Source of the DNA: CALBTQ01 sp036725605
GTDB taxonomy: Bacteria > Lernaellota > Lernaellaia > Lernaellales > Lernaellaceae
Assembly: GCA_036725605.1 (NCBI GenBank)
Contig: DAIMDW010000004.1
Location: forward strand, 140,497 to 204,496
DNA length: 64,000 nucleotides
Direction of reading: 5' to 3'
Below are positions 9,881-19,230 of the stretch, one piece after another (the first letter of the stretch is position 1; the number at the start of each line of letters is the position of its first letter). The notes under the pieces are model-generated. The model saw only the letters and a program-made list of their open reading frames with translations, made no database searches and had not been told where the DNA came from. Both the position numbers and the translations under genes were made by a program.

Positions 9881-12800
9881 CTAGCAGCCGCAACCATCGT
9901 CGTCGTCATCGTCGTCGTCATCGTCATCGGCGCCGCCGGTGTCGTCATCGTCGGTGTCATCGTCATCGGTGTCGTCGTCGTCGGTGTCGTCATCGTCGAT
10001 GTCGTCGTCGCCGGTGTCGTCGTCATCGGTGTCGTCGTCGCCGCCGGTGTCGTCATCGGCGCCTTCGTTGACGGTGATGTAATCGGTTTTGGTCACCTCG
10101 TAGGAGCCGTATTCCGTGGTGTAGGTCAGCTTCACCGTGTAGGTGCCGGCGTCATTGTAGGTGTGGGTCGGGCTTTCCTCGGTCGAGGTCTCGCCGTCGC
10201 CGAAGTCCCATTCCACGCCGGTCGGCTCGCAGCCGCCGTACAGAGACGTCAGATCGGTGAAGTTGACATCCAACGGAGCGTCGCCGGTGGTGACGTTGGC
10301 CTCGAAGTCAAGCGTCGGATCGGGGCAGGTGACCACGATGTAGTTGGGTTTGGTCACCGTGCGCGAACCGCCCAGGCCCGTGACGGTCACGGCGACGGAG
10401 AAGAGGCCGGCTTCGTCATAAGTATGGGTGGGGTTCTCGACCGTGGAGGTGGCGCCGTCGCCGAACTCCCACAGGTACCCGGTGATGATGCCCTGGGTTT
10501 CCAGCTCGAAGGCCACTTCCAGCGGAACTTCACCGGTGGTGAGGTCGGCGGTGAAGTCGGCCACCGGCGCGCCGATGCCGATCAACTGCAGGTTGTCGAT
10601 GCCCCAGTAGTAATCGTACTGGCCGGTGTAGGTGAACTTGATGCGGACGTCGGCCTGTTCGTCGGCCCACTCGGAGATGTCGAGGTCTTCGACGCCGCTG
10701 CGGTCGCTGCCGGTCCAGTGCACGACTTCGGTCCAGGTCGTGCCGCCGTCGTTGGAGATGTGGATGTAGGCGTTGTCATCGGTGCCGCTGTAGTAGTTGT
10801 AGTAGTGCGAGAAGACCAGGCGGATGTCGTAATAGCCTTCGCAATCGATCGGCTCGGTGATCAGCGCATCGTTCCAGACCACGGAAGAGCCGGTGTAGTC
10901 GGAGTCGGCGATGGCGAACACGCCGTCCCAATTGGAGTTGGAGCGGCCGCCCGGGTTTTCGCTGTTCCAGGTGTAACCGGTGGTGCCGCCGTCGACGATT
11001 TCCCAGGTGTCGGGAATGCCGGATTCGTTGTCATCGAAATCCTCTTCCCAGATGACCATCGGGCCGACGGTCCAGTCGCTGAGTTCGATCGTGTTGGTGT
11101 CCTGGTGACCGAAGGCGTCGGTCGCGCGGACCACGTAGTAGTAGCGAACGAAGTTGGGCAGACCGGAGTCGACGTACTCGGTGCCGGTGATTTCCGCGGT
11201 CGGCGTGGCGAAGGTCTGACCGCCGCTGGTTTCAGCGCGGTAGATCTGATAGCTGATCGGCGGAGTCAGGTCGGTCGCCGCGGCCCAGGTGAGGGTAACT
11301 TTGGTGTCGCCGCCCAGGATGGTCGCCAGACCGGCGAAGGTCGGCGGCTCGGTGTCGGCGGTGGCGGTGTCGGTTTTTTCTTCCGGGCTGCCGGTGCCGT
11401 TGTCCGCGTCGTAGTAGTACAGGGTGATGGTGTCGCCGTCGCTGATGGACAACTGGCCGTTGCCCTCGACCGGCGCGGCGTCGGTCAGCAGGATGCTGCC
11501 GAAGAACGCGCCCATGTCTTCGAACTCGTCGCAGGCGACGGTTTCGCCGGTCGGCTCGGTGTCGCTGTAGATCAACAGGTTGTAGGTGCCCTGACCGGCC
11601 AGGTCGGCGTCGGAGAGCGACAGGTTGGCGGTGTTGCCGTCGCGATAGGCGGTTTTATCCAACCCGATGATGCCGTCGGCGGTCGCGCCGACCAGCAGGT
11701 CGTCTTCGTACGCGCGGTACTGATGACGGGTGATGACCAGGTGGACGTTCTCGACGCTGGTCAGCGCCTCGGAGAAGCTGACCAGGGCCACGCCGTCGGA
11801 GCCGGTGTAGGCTTTGCCGATGATCACGCCGCCCTGGGTCAGGGCCACCAGCGCGCCTTCGACGCCGGCGTCGACTTCAAAGGACAACGAACCGGCGGGG
11901 ATGATCGGCAGGTGCGACACGGAGAATTCCAGCGGTACGCCGGCGTACATTTCGAACGTCGGATCGCCGAACCAGTGGAACTCCTCGATGGCGGTCATGC
12001 GATACGGATCGCTGGAGTAATGATAGCTCATGTACAGCTTGCCGTATTCGAGCACGATGCCCATGCGCCATTCGGGATCGTTGTCTTTGGTTACCGGCCA
12101 CTCGGGTTCATAGGTCGGCCAATGGCTGTCGAGCCAGCCCCAGAACATGCGGTCGTTGCGACCGGAATAGGAGACACGGGTGGAACCGATCAAGCCGACC
12201 GCGCCGCCGTTGGTGTGGCGTTCCCACGATTCGGTGAAGCAGATCGACTTGTTGCCGCCGTCTTTCTTGGTTTCGTCGTCGAACTCGCCGGTCGAACAGT
12301 TGATCGACCAGACCACGGGCAGCTTGTCGCCGTTGGTCAGGGCATCGACGTCGGTGACTTCGAACGCCGGTTCGCTCCAACCGGTGGGGGCGCCGTGGTC
12401 GCGGTGCGTCAGGAACGCCGTGCCGCCGTTGACGGCCGCGGCGATGTCGGCGGCGTCGCCGTCCCAGGCCAGGTTGGGTTTCTGGATGTCGTCGGGAATT
12501 TCGTAATCACCGTAGGTCCACCACAGCGGCGTCCACTGGTAGGTGGACTGGTTCCAGTACATCGGATTGACGGAGGACTCGGTGAAGTAAATGCGGTGCG
12601 GCGTGAACGGGCTGTCGGGCAGGTATTCGTCGAACCAGCGATAGGCTTCTTCCGTGGTGCGGGCGAAACGCCGCTGGGCTTCGCCGCCGGTGTAATGCTG
12701 GAAGTACGCCGCGTGAACCGAATTGGTGTAGAAGTCGGTGTCGTAAATCGGATCGCGTTCGTAATCGATGATGTCCTGAATGTGATGGTTGGCCTCGGCG

Positions 12801-13849
12801 AGGGTGTCCACGCTGATGCGGCCGCTGTAAATGTCGACCCATTCGTCGCCGCCGTCGACGGTGAAGTAATACCGGTCGGAGGCGGTGCCGTCGTAGGTCG
12901 GGCTGATGAATTCGGCATCGCCGAGCAGCAGCACGAATTCAGGCGCGGGATCCCAGGTGTCGTAGGCGTCCTGGACCCAGGCTTTGATCGCGGCCACACT
13001 CGTGCCGGTATCGTCGGTGGTGTAGACCTCGGTGTCATAGCCCTGGAGGTTTTTCCAATCGGCCAGGGTCTGCGCGGCTTCTTCCATCAGCGGCGGGCAG
13101 ATGATGACGTATTCGGCGCCGTTTTCGCTTTTGCCGCGCGGCATGGCCAGCGGTTCCTGCGAATAGGCGGCGCGGTTCATGGTCAGGTCGTACAAGGCCT
13201 GGAAGCTCTTGGCGCGCTTTTCGGAATGGAACACGCCCTTGCTGCCGGAGAAGGTCACCTTGACGTCCAGGTCCGGGTACAGCAGCGCTTCGCCGCTGAA
13301 CGGCCGCACCTGCACCGGGTAGAGGTTAAGGGCGATCATCCGCAGACCGCGCACCACGAAGGGTCCCTCGACGCTGTAGAGACGGCCGGGGAACAGATCG
13401 TCGCTCGCGTAGATCTGGTTGTCGATTTCGAATTCGGGTTCGGGTTCGCCGTAGCATTCCGGCGGCGGAGCCTGCGCGGGCTGGCAGTTGACGTTGGTCA
13501 ACTTTTTCACTTTGCCCGCGTCGACTTTCACGTTGACCGTCGCACCCTGGGGCACGGCGATATAACGGGTGAAAACCGGGACTTCCGGCTCACCGGGCAT
13601 GGAGTGACGGGCCGCGCCGTGGAAATCGGGCAGATCCCACAACTGATCGTTGAGGGTCGATTCGTGCAAAGCAAAGCGCGGGATGTGCACGCGGAAGGAA
13701 AATTCCTGTGCGTTGTTCGTTTTCGTCACCACCTGGGTCAGTTCGGTGGACAGCGGTCCGTCGATCTTGACCCACTGGGTGCCGGCAAAGGCGGTAGTGA
13801 CAACCAAAACAATGGCGATGGTGAGGGCAAACGCGAGTTTGGTTTTCAT
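9881..13849 (-). CDS. Secreted C25 (gingipain-like) cysteine peptidase with PKD repeats and Asp-rich tail
   Basis: A 1322-residue protein. The ATG at 13849 gives a clean signal peptide (MKTKLAFAL to AFAG), unlike the open frame extending to 13918. Order: a propeptide to about residue 270; a caspase-like C25 domain with catalytic His485 in HRDHG and Cys518 in INCSTGE; an Ig-like region; a fibronectin III-like domain; a jelly-roll/MAM-like segment with DFDDNESG; two PKD domains (each with WEFGDG or WDFGDG); then a long Asp/Thr tail ending in Gly-Cys-Gly-Cys. C25 enzymes cleave after basic residues. This one is likely surface-bound or released. The Asp tail probably binds calcium or acts as a spacer. 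The terminal GCGC is odd (see findings). Confidence 0.85.
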   Translation of the reverse strand: MKTKLAFALTIAIVLVVTTAFAGTQWVKIDGPLSTELTQVVTKTNNAQEFSFRVHIPRFALHESTLNDQLWDLPDFHGAARHSMPGEPEVPVFTRYIAVPQGATVNVKVDAGKVKKLTNVNCQPAQAPPPECYGEPEPEFEIDNQIYASDDLFPGRLYSVEGPFVVRGLRMIALNLYPVQVRPFSGEALLYPDLDVKVTFSGSKGVFHSEKRAKSFQALYDLTMNRAAYSQEPLAMPRGKSENGAEYVIICPPLMEEAAQTLADWKNLQGYDTEVYTTDDTGTSVAAIKAWVQDAYDTWDPAPEFVLLLGDAEFISPTYDGTASDRYYFTVDGGDEWVDIYSGRISVDTLAEANHHIQDIIDYERDPIYDTDFYTNSVHAAYFQHYTGGEAQRRFARTTEEAYRWFDEYLPDSPFTPHRIYFTESSVNPMYWNQSTYQWTPLWWTYGDYEIPDDIQKPNLAWDGDAADIAAAVNGGTAFLTHRDHGAPTGWSEPAFEVTDVDALTNGDKLPVVWSINCSTGEFDDETKKDGGNKSICFTESWERHTNGGAVGLIGSTRVSYSGRNDRMFWGWLDSHWPTYEPEWPVTKDNDPEWRMGIVLEYGKLYMSYHYSSDPYRMTAIEEFHWFGDPTFEMYAGVPLEFSVSHLPIIPAGSLSFEVDAGVEGALVALTQGGVIIGKAYTGSDGVALVSFSEALTSVENVHLVITRHQYRAYEDDLLVGATADGIIGLDKTAYRDGNTANLSLSDADLAGQGTYNLLIYSDTEPTGETVACDEFEDMGAFFGSILLTDAAPVEGNGQLSISDGDTITLYYYDADNGTGSPEEKTDTATADTEPPTFAGLATILGGDTKVTLTWAAATDLTPPISYQIYRAETSGGQTFATPTAEITGTEYVDSGLPNFVRYYYVVRATDAFGHQDTNTIELSDWTVGPMVIWEEDFDDNESGIPDTWEIVDGGTTGYTWNSENPGGRSNSNWDGVFAIADSDYTGSSVVWNDALITEPIDCEGYYDIRLVFSHYYNYYSGTDDNAYIHISNDGGTTWTEVVHWTGSDRSGVEDLDISEWADEQADVRIKFTYTGQYDYYWGIDNLQLIGIGAPVADFTADLTTGEVPLEVAFELETQGIITGYLWEFGDGATSTVENPTHTYDEAGLFSVAVTVTGLGGSRTVTKPNYIVVTCPDPTLDFEANVTTGDAPLDVNFTDLTSLYGGCEPTGVEWDFGDGETSTEESPTHTYNDAGTYTVKLTYTTEYGSYEVTKTDYITVNEGADDDTGGDDDTDDDDTGDDDIDDDDTDDDDTDDDDTDDDDTGGADDDDDDDDDDDGCGC

Positions 13850-13961
13850 GATCCGTCCCTTCGGAGCAATCCAGGTTAATTGCAAAGCAGACCTATATCG
13901 GCCTGCCCCAAAACACAATTATAAACCGACTATTTGTATAAAACAAATTGGTTTAAAGCAA

Positions 13962-13995
13962 CACGCCCACTCGATTAATTATTCGAGTGGGCGTG
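13962..13995 (-). terminator. Hairpin terminator of the por-diaphorase operon
   Basis: A 13-base perfect stem (CACGCCCACTCGA with its complement) has a short AT-rich loop and sits just after the stop of the last cistron. On the minus strand it is followed by a modest T-rich stretch (TTGCTTT). Confidence 0.7.
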
Positions 13996-14012
13996 CTCGG
14001 TTACGCGATGAA

Positions 14013-14738
14013 TCAGCGGCAGTTCGGACAGACGTTCATCGACGTCGGGTCCAGCCCCATTTTTTTGGCGTACACGTCGCGCAGGGCTTCGGGCAGCCAG
14101 TAATCGCCGCATTTTTCACAGGCGATCATCTTGGTTTTGCGATGCCAGCGCTTGAGCTCGCGTTCGCCGTTTTCGTCTTTGAAGCCGATGCACTGCGTGG
14201 GGCAGACATAGGCGCAGGCGCCGCAGGCGATGCACACCGGGTTTTCCTGATCGAAGGGCGTCACGACCATGCGTTCGGCGCCGCGGCCCTGGAAGGCGAT
14301 GGCGCTGACGCCGACGATGTCGGAGCAGGTGCGCACGCACAGACCGCAGAGGATGCAATCCTTGTTGTCGCGCTGCAGCCGCGGATCGGGCTCGGTGATG
14401 CCGTATTTGGCGGCCAGTTCCCGCACGAAGGGTTCTTCGGGGCAACGGGCGAGCTGCAGGTTGAGCAGCATGCGGCGGTACTTCCGGATTTCGTCGGTTT
14501 CGGTCTGCACGGTGACGGCCTTGCGCACCGGGTAGACGCAGGACGGCACGATCCGTTTGCGCCAACCGTCGTCGACCTCGACGATGCACAGGCGGCACAC
14601 GCCGTAGGGTTTGACGTTTTCGTTGTAGCACATGGTGGGGATGTCGATCCGCGCCTGGCGGCACGCTTCCAACAGCGGCGTGTCCTTGGCGACGGTAACT
14701 TCCTTGCCGTTGACGGTAATGGTGATCATCTCGGCCAT
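14013..14738 (-). CDS. HoxU/HydA-N-like iron-sulfur subunit without hydrogenase domain
   Basis: A 241-residue protein. The start at 14738 is set by GGAG upstream. Residues 1-80 form a plant-ferredoxin-type 2Fe-2S domain (MCYNENVKPYGVCRLCIVEV, then Cys in VPSCVYP). A His-Cys-type 4Fe-4S linker segment follows, then two CxxCxxCxxxC 4Fe-4S motifs (DCILCGLCVRTC and VCIACGACAYVC). The end carries two more Cys pairs (CEKCG and CPNC) that look like a zinc ribbon. This matches the N-terminal electron-transfer part of HydA, NuoG or HoxU, but the [FeFe] H-cluster domain is absent. It is the last gene of the operon, five bases after the NuoF-like gene, and probably wires flavin chemistry to ferredoxin or to pyruvate oxidoreductase. 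Confidence 0.82.
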   Translation of the reverse strand: MAEMITITVNGKEVTVAKDTPLLEACRQARIDIPTMCYNENVKPYGVCRLCIVEVDDGWRKRIVPSCVYPVRKAVTVQTETDEIRKYRRMLLNLQLARCPEEPFVRELAAKYGITEPDPRLQRDNKDCILCGLCVRTCSDIVGVSAIAFQGRGAERMVVTPFDQENPVCIACGACAYVCPTQCIGFKDENGERELKRWHRKTKMIACEKCGDYWLPEALRDVYAKKMGLDPTSMNVCPNCR

Positions 14739-14743
14739 CGTTC

Positions 14744-16597
14744 TTACTCCTTGACGATAGCATCGAATTTGCAGGACTCGATGCAGGCGCCGCACTTGAT
14801 GCACTTGTCGACGAGAATTTTATGCACGACTTTCTTTTCGCCCTCGATCGCCGCGGAGGGGCACACGCGCTTGCAGGCGCCGCAGGCCGTGCATTTGTCT
14901 TCGACGATGCGGTAGGTGATCAGCGCTTTGCAGACGCCGGCGGGGCAGCGTTTTTCCTCGATGTGCGTTTTGTACTCGTCGCGGAAGAAGCGAATCGTGG
15001 TCAGCACGGGGTTGGCCGCGGTCTGGCCGAGGGCGCACAGGCTGGCGGCGGAAATGGTTTCGGCGAGTTCCTCGATGAATTCGATGTCGCCGGGGCCGCC
15101 CTGGCCGTCGCAGATTTTCTGCAGAACGTCGCGCATCTGGGCGACGCCTTCGCGGCAGGGCGTGCACTTGCCGCAGCTTTCGTCGGCGAGGAAGGCGGTG
15201 AAGTACTTGGCGATGTCGACCATGCAGGTGTTCTCGTCCATGACGATCATGCCGCCCGAGCCCATCATCGAGCCGACTTCGTAAAGCTTGTCGAAGTCGA
15301 CGGGCAGGTCGAGGTATTCTTCGGGGATGCAGCCGCCGGAGGGTCCGCCGGTCTGCACGGCCTTGAAGCGTTTGCCTTTGGGAATGCCGCCGCCGACGTC
15401 GTAGACGATTTCGCGCAGCGTGATGCCCATGGGCACTTCGACCAGGCCGGTGTTGGCGATCTTGCCGACCAGCGAGAAGATCTTGGTGCCCGGGCTGCCC
15501 TCGGTGCCGATCTTGAGGTATTCGTCGGCGCCGTCGCGGACGATCAGCGGGACGTTGGCCCAGGTTTCCACGTTGTTGAGGTTGGTCGGCTTGTTGTTCA
15601 GCCCCTGTTCGACGGTGTGGATGAACTTGGCGCGCGGTTCGCCGGGCAGGCCTTCGAGCGAAGCCATCAGGGCGGTGGATTCGCCGCAGACGAAGGCGCC
15701 GCCGCCGCGGTTGATCTGAATGTCGAACGAGAAATCGGTGCCGAAAATGTTGTCGCCCAACAGGCCGTATTCACGCGCCTGATCCAGCGCGACGCGCGCG
15801 TTGGCGACGGCCAGCGGGTATTCGTTGCGCACGTAGATATAGCCCTGGCTGCTGCCGATGGCGTACGCGCCGATGATCATGCCTTCGATCACCGAGTGCG
15901 GATTGCCTTCGAGCAGCGAGCGGTCCATGTACGCGCCCGGGTCGCCTTCGTCGGCGTTGCAGATCACGTAGCGGGGCGTGCCCGGGGCCTTGCGGCAGCT
16001 TTCCCATTTACGGCCGGCGGGGAAACCGCCGCCGCCACGGCCGCGCAGCTTGGACTTTTTGACTTCGTCGATGATCTCCTCGGGCTGCATGGAGCTGAGC
16101 GCCTTGGCCAGACCCTCGTAGCCGCCCAGGGCGATGTAGTCGTCGATCTTGGTCGGGTCCATCACGCCGTTGTTGCCGAAGATGATGCGCTTCTGATTTT
16201 TGTAGAAGGGCACATCGTGTTCGTGCACGATTTTCCGGCCGGTCTGCGGATCGACGTACAACAGACGATCGATGATTTCGTCGCCCAACACGGTTTTCTC
16301 GACGATCTCGGGAATGTCGTTGGGCATGACCATCTGGTAGAAGATTTTCTTGGGCCGGATCACGACCAGCGTGCCGCGCTCGCAGAAGCCGTGGCAGCCG
16401 GTTTCGCGGAAGTCGACTTTATCGGCCAGGCCCTTGGATTCCAGTTCCTGTTTGAACGCGGCCACGACCGCATCGGCCCCGCACCCTTTGCAGCCGGTGC
16501 CGGCGCAGACGGTGATCGAAGGCTTGTTCGGATCGCGGGAGGCGTTGATTTCATCGCGCAGCCGCCCCAGGGCCTCGAAGCTCGTTAACCTCTCCAT
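14744..16597 (-). CDS. NuoF/HydB-like NAD(P)H diaphorase subunit
   Basis: A 617-residue protein. The ATG at 16597 is chosen since AAGGAT sits six bases before it; an ATG at 16612 overlaps the upstream gene and lacks a spaced site. Order: an N-terminal thioredoxin-like 2Fe-2S domain (CAGTGCKGCG near residue 35); the FMN/NADH-binding Rossmann-like domain with the glycine loop GRGGGGFPAGRKW; an SLBB domain; a 4Fe-4S site (ESCGKCTPCREG); and two C-terminal bacterial ferredoxin motifs (CTACGACKRVC and CIKCGACIESC). This is the long form found in bifurcating hydrogenases (HydB) and HndC-type enzymes, longer than complex I NuoF. It would exchange electrons with NAD(H) through FMN. Confidence 0.9.
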   Translation of the reverse strand: MERLTSFEALGRLRDEINASRDPNKPSITVCAGTGCKGCGADAVVAAFKQELESKGLADKVDFRETGCHGFCERGTLVVIRPKKIFYQMVMPNDIPEIVEKTVLGDEIIDRLLYVDPQTGRKIVHEHDVPFYKNQKRIIFGNNGVMDPTKIDDYIALGGYEGLAKALSSMQPEEIIDEVKKSKLRGRGGGGFPAGRKWESCRKAPGTPRYVICNADEGDPGAYMDRSLLEGNPHSVIEGMIIGAYAIGSSQGYIYVRNEYPLAVANARVALDQAREYGLLGDNIFGTDFSFDIQINRGGGAFVCGESTALMASLEGLPGEPRAKFIHTVEQGLNNKPTNLNNVETWANVPLIVRDGADEYLKIGTEGSPGTKIFSLVGKIANTGLVEVPMGITLREIVYDVGGGIPKGKRFKAVQTGGPSGGCIPEEYLDLPVDFDKLYEVGSMMGSGGMIVMDENTCMVDIAKYFTAFLADESCGKCTPCREGVAQMRDVLQKICDGQGGPGDIEFIEELAETISAASLCALGQTAANPVLTTIRFFRDEYKTHIEEKRCPAGVCKALITYRIVEDKCTACGACKRVCPSAAIEGEKKVVHKILVDKCIKCGACIESCKFDAIVKE

Positions 16598-16601
16598 CGC
16601 A

Positions 16602-17072
16602 CTATCCTTCATCCTTGCTGAGTTTATCGATGACTTTGCCTATTTTGGCCGAGGTCGCCTTGCCGTGGTACACGCCGTCGACGACGACCAGCGGGCCCAG
16701 GGCGCAACTGCCGAGGCAGTTGACGGTTTCCAGGGTCCACTTGCGGTCGGCGGACGTTTTGTCCGGCGGCAGGTCGAGCCGGCGCGAGATGGAATCGAGA
16801 ATGACGGGCGCGCCGCGCACGTGGCAGGCGGTGCCCATGCAAACCGAACAGACATGCTCGCCCTTGGGCTCGAGGCTGAAGGCCTTGTAGAAGGTGGCCA
16901 CGTTGTAAATGGTGGACATGGGCACGTTGAGTTTTTCGCTGATGTAGTCCAACACTTCGCGCGGCAGGTATTTGAAGACGGCCTGAACGTCCATGAGGAT
17001 TTGAATCAGGGCGCTTTTTTGCGAGCCGTATTTTTCAAGAATCGGATCGACTTTGTTGATTTCCAAACCCAT
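16602..17072 (-). CDS. NuoE/HydC-like 2Fe-2S thioredoxin-fold subunit
   Basis: A 156-residue protein starting at the ATG at 17072 behind GGAG. Residues 1-75 form the helical NuoE N-domain, followed by a thioredoxin-like 2Fe-2S domain with Cys ligands in CMGTAC and CLGSC. It pairs with the NuoF-like subunit to form an NAD(P)H diaphorase. It lies between porB and the NuoF-like gene with 2 and 4 base gaps, so stoichiometric co-translation with pyruvate oxidoreductase is likely. Confidence 0.9.
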   Translation of the reverse strand: MGLEINKVDPILEKYGSQKSALIQILMDVQAVFKYLPREVLDYISEKLNVPMSTIYNVATFYKAFSLEPKGEHVCSVCMGTACHVRGAPVILDSISRRLDLPPDKTSADRKWTLETVNCLGSCALGPLVVVDGVYHGKATSAKIGKVIDKLSKDEG

Positions 17073-17074
17073 TG

Positions 17075-18040
17075 TTACATCTCCACTTTCGCTTTGAGCT
17101 TGGCCCATTCGTTGCGCACGCGCTCCTGAATCTGCGCGAGCAGCTCTTCCTCTTTCTTCAGGTGACGGAAGCGCCCCTGCTGGAAGAGATAGCCGCCGAT
17201 TTCGCGCAGCGGGTCTTCGCTGGTTTTGCGCATCTCGGCCGGGTCGAAGCTGATGGTGTATTTGCCGTTTTCCACTTCGAAGAGCGGAAAGAGGCCGCTT
17301 TCCACCGCCAGCCGGCCCAGCTTGATGCCCGCGTTGGGATCGCAGCGCCAGCCGGTGGGGCAGGGAGCGAAGATGTGCAACAAGGCCGGTCCGTTGACCT
17401 GCGCGGCTTTCTTGACCTTCTTCATCAGGTCGAAGGGGTAGCTCGGGCAGGCGGTGGCCACGTAGGGCACGCCGTGGGCGACGCCGATTTCGGCGAGGTT
17501 CTTCTTCCAGGTCAACTGACCGGGGACTTCCTTGCCGGCCGGGCTGGTGGTGGTCGAAGCGCCAAGCGGCGTGGCCGAACTGCGCTGGATGCCGGTGTTC
17601 ATGTAGGCTTCGTTGTCGTAGCACACATAGAACATGTCGTGGCCGCGTTCGAGCGCGCCCGACAGCGCCTGCAGACCGATGTCGAAGGTGCCGCCGTCGC
17701 CGCCGATGGCCATGACGTAGATTTTTTCGCTGTCGGTGTAGTGACGGCCCTTGCGACGCAGCGCCTTGATGCCGGCCTCGACGCCGGATGCGACGGCCGC
17801 CGCGTTTTCGAAGGCGACGTGAATCCAGGGCACTTCCCAGGCGTTGAAGGGATAGGGACTGGCAATGATCTCCATGCAGCCGGTGGCGTTGCAGACGATC
17901 AGATTACGGCCGGTGGCCTTGGTGATCTGGCGCAGCATGACGGCCGGAATGCAGCCCTGGCAAGCGCGGTGGCCCTGCGCGAACAGTTCATCCTTCGGCA
18001 ACAACCGGGACGAGAAAACGCCGTAGCCTATTTCATTCAT
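17075..18040 (-). CDS. porB: Pyruvate:ferredoxin oxidoreductase beta subunit
   Basis: A 321-residue thiamine-diphosphate-binding subunit. The ThDP/Mg motif begins at GGDGGTFDIG and closes with the NEAYMNTG loop about 30 residues later. Cysteines in ACQGC near the N-terminus and one in the middle (APCPTG) suit the three-plus-one Cys ligands of the beta-subunit 4Fe-4S cluster. It oxidatively decarboxylates pyruvate or a related 2-oxoacid with the alpha subunit. The start overlaps the end of porA by four bases. Substrate is inferred; a 2-oxoisovalerate enzyme cannot be excluded from sequence alone. Confidence 0.88.
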   Translation of the reverse strand: MNEIGYGVFSSRLLPKDELFAQGHRACQGCIPAVMLRQITKATGRNLIVCNATGCMEIIASPYPFNAWEVPWIHVAFENAAAVASGVEAGIKALRRKGRHYTDSEKIYVMAIGGDGGTFDIGLQALSGALERGHDMFYVCYDNEAYMNTGIQRSSATPLGASTTTSPAGKEVPGQLTWKKNLAEIGVAHGVPYVATACPSYPFDLMKKVKKAAQVNGPALLHIFAPCPTGWRCDPNAGIKLGRLAVESGLFPLFEVENGKYTISFDPAEMRKTSEDPLREIGGYLFQQGRFRHLKKEEELLAQIQERVRNEWAKLKAKVEM

Positions 18041-19230
18041 TCGCGCACCCCCACCATTTCGTAGATCGGCGCTTCGTCTTTCTGGACGTAGCCGATGCCC
18101 TTTTCAAAGATGTCGACAAACTGTTTGACCGTGAAATCGCGGCCGGACAAACCGCCGACGTAGCTGACGACGGCCGGGCGCTTTTTCAGGTTGTACAGGC
18201 TGGTTTTGATTTCGCTGGCGATGGGGCCGCCGGGACCGGCCACGCTCAGGCAGCGGTCGAAGACGAACACGCCTTTGCGCGATTCGAGCGCTTCCTGGAT
18301 CAGCGAATGCGGGAAGGGCCGCCAGAGGCGCAGTTTGATCTGGCCGGCTTTAATGCCCTTTTCGCGGAGTTTGTCGATGGCCACCGAGGCGTTTTGGCCG
18401 TAGCCGCCGACGGTGACGATCACGTAGTCGGCGTCGTCGGTTTTGTAGTGCTCGATGGCGTTGTACTTGTTGCCGAATTCCGCGGCGAATTTCTCCCAGA
18501 CTTCCTCGATGACGGCCTGGCTGTTGACCAGCGCGACGTCGTGGGCCATCTTCGCCTCGGTGTAGATTTCCGGGATGCCGACCGGGCCCATCATGATCGG
18601 GTCGGCCGGATCCAGGCGCAACGGCGGCTGATAGATGCCGAGGAAGTCCTGGATCTTTTTCGTGTCATAGAACTTCATGGGTTCGATGACGTGGCTCATC
18701 TGGAAGCCGTCCATGTTCACGATGGTCGGCAGCATGACGCGGGGATCTTCGGCGATCTTGAACGAGCAGATCGTCTGGTCGATCACTTCCTGGCCGGTTT
18801 CGGTGAAGATCTGCACCCAGCCGGTGTCGCGTTCGGCCATGATGTCGCCCTGGTCGCCCCAGATGGAAATCGGGGCCGAGAGCGAACGGTTGACGCAGGA
18901 CATGACGATCGGCAGGCGCAGGCCGCTGGCGATGTAGAGGATCTCGTGCATCAGAGCCAGGCCCTGGCTGGAGGTCGCGGTGAAGGTGCGCGCGCCGACG
19001 GCCGACGAACCGCAGCAGGCGCTCATGGCGGAGTGCTCGGACTCGACCGGGATGAACGCGGCGTCGAGATCGCCGTCGTTGACGATTTCCGCCAAGTGCT
19101 CGACGATGTGCGTCTGCGGGGTGATCGGATAGGCCGAAATGACATCGACGTCGCACTGGGCGACGACTTCCGCCTGGGCGATGGAGATTTCGATGCCGAT
19201 GTTTTTGCCTACTTCCATGCGGTTTTTCAT
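18037..19230 (-). CDS. porA: Pyruvate:ferredoxin oxidoreductase alpha subunit
   Basis: A 397-residue subunit starting at the ATG at 19230, which overlaps the porD stop (ATGA). The N-terminal pyrimidine-binding domain has SAYPITPQT and the active-site Glu in PVESEHSA, followed by TATSSQGLALMHE. The C-terminal part is the transketolase-C-like domain with VTVGGYGQNA. A separate alpha gene marks the archaeal/ancestral four-subunit form rather than the fused homodimeric PFOR. Confidence 0.9.
   Translation of the reverse strand: MKNRMEVGKNIGIEISIAQAEVVAQCDVDVISAYPITPQTHIVEHLAEIVNDGDLDAAFIPVESEHSAMSACCGSSAVGARTFTATSSQGLALMHEILYIASGLRLPIVMSCVNRSLSAPISIWGDQGDIMAERDTGWVQIFTETGQEVIDQTICSFKIAEDPRVMLPTIVNMDGFQMSHVIEPMKFYDTKKIQDFLGIYQPPLRLDPADPIMMGPVGIPEIYTEAKMAHDVALVNSQAVIEEVWEKFAAEFGNKYNAIEHYKTDDADYVIVTVGGYGQNASVAIDKLREKGIKAGQIKLRLWRPFPHSLIQEALESRKGVFVFDRCLSVAGPGGPIASEIKTSLYNLKKRPAVVSYVGGLSGRDFTVKQFVDIFEKGIGYVQKDEAPIYEMVGVRE

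Noticed and set aside
9893..10055. Repetitive DNA considered as a CRISPR-like or minisatellite element
   Set aside because: The repeat is simply codon repetition for Asp/Thr within the peptidase tail; there are no unique spacers.
10163..13879. A 1238-codon plus-strand frame opposite the C25 peptidase
   Set aside because: Val/Gly/Asp/Arg-rich antisense shadow. The minus strand has signal peptide, catalytic His/Cys and PKD domains.
14013..16597. An [FeFe] hydrogenase
   Set aside because: HydB/HydC-like and HydA-N-like parts are present, but the H-cluster motifs are absent from the last subunit and from its neighbours.
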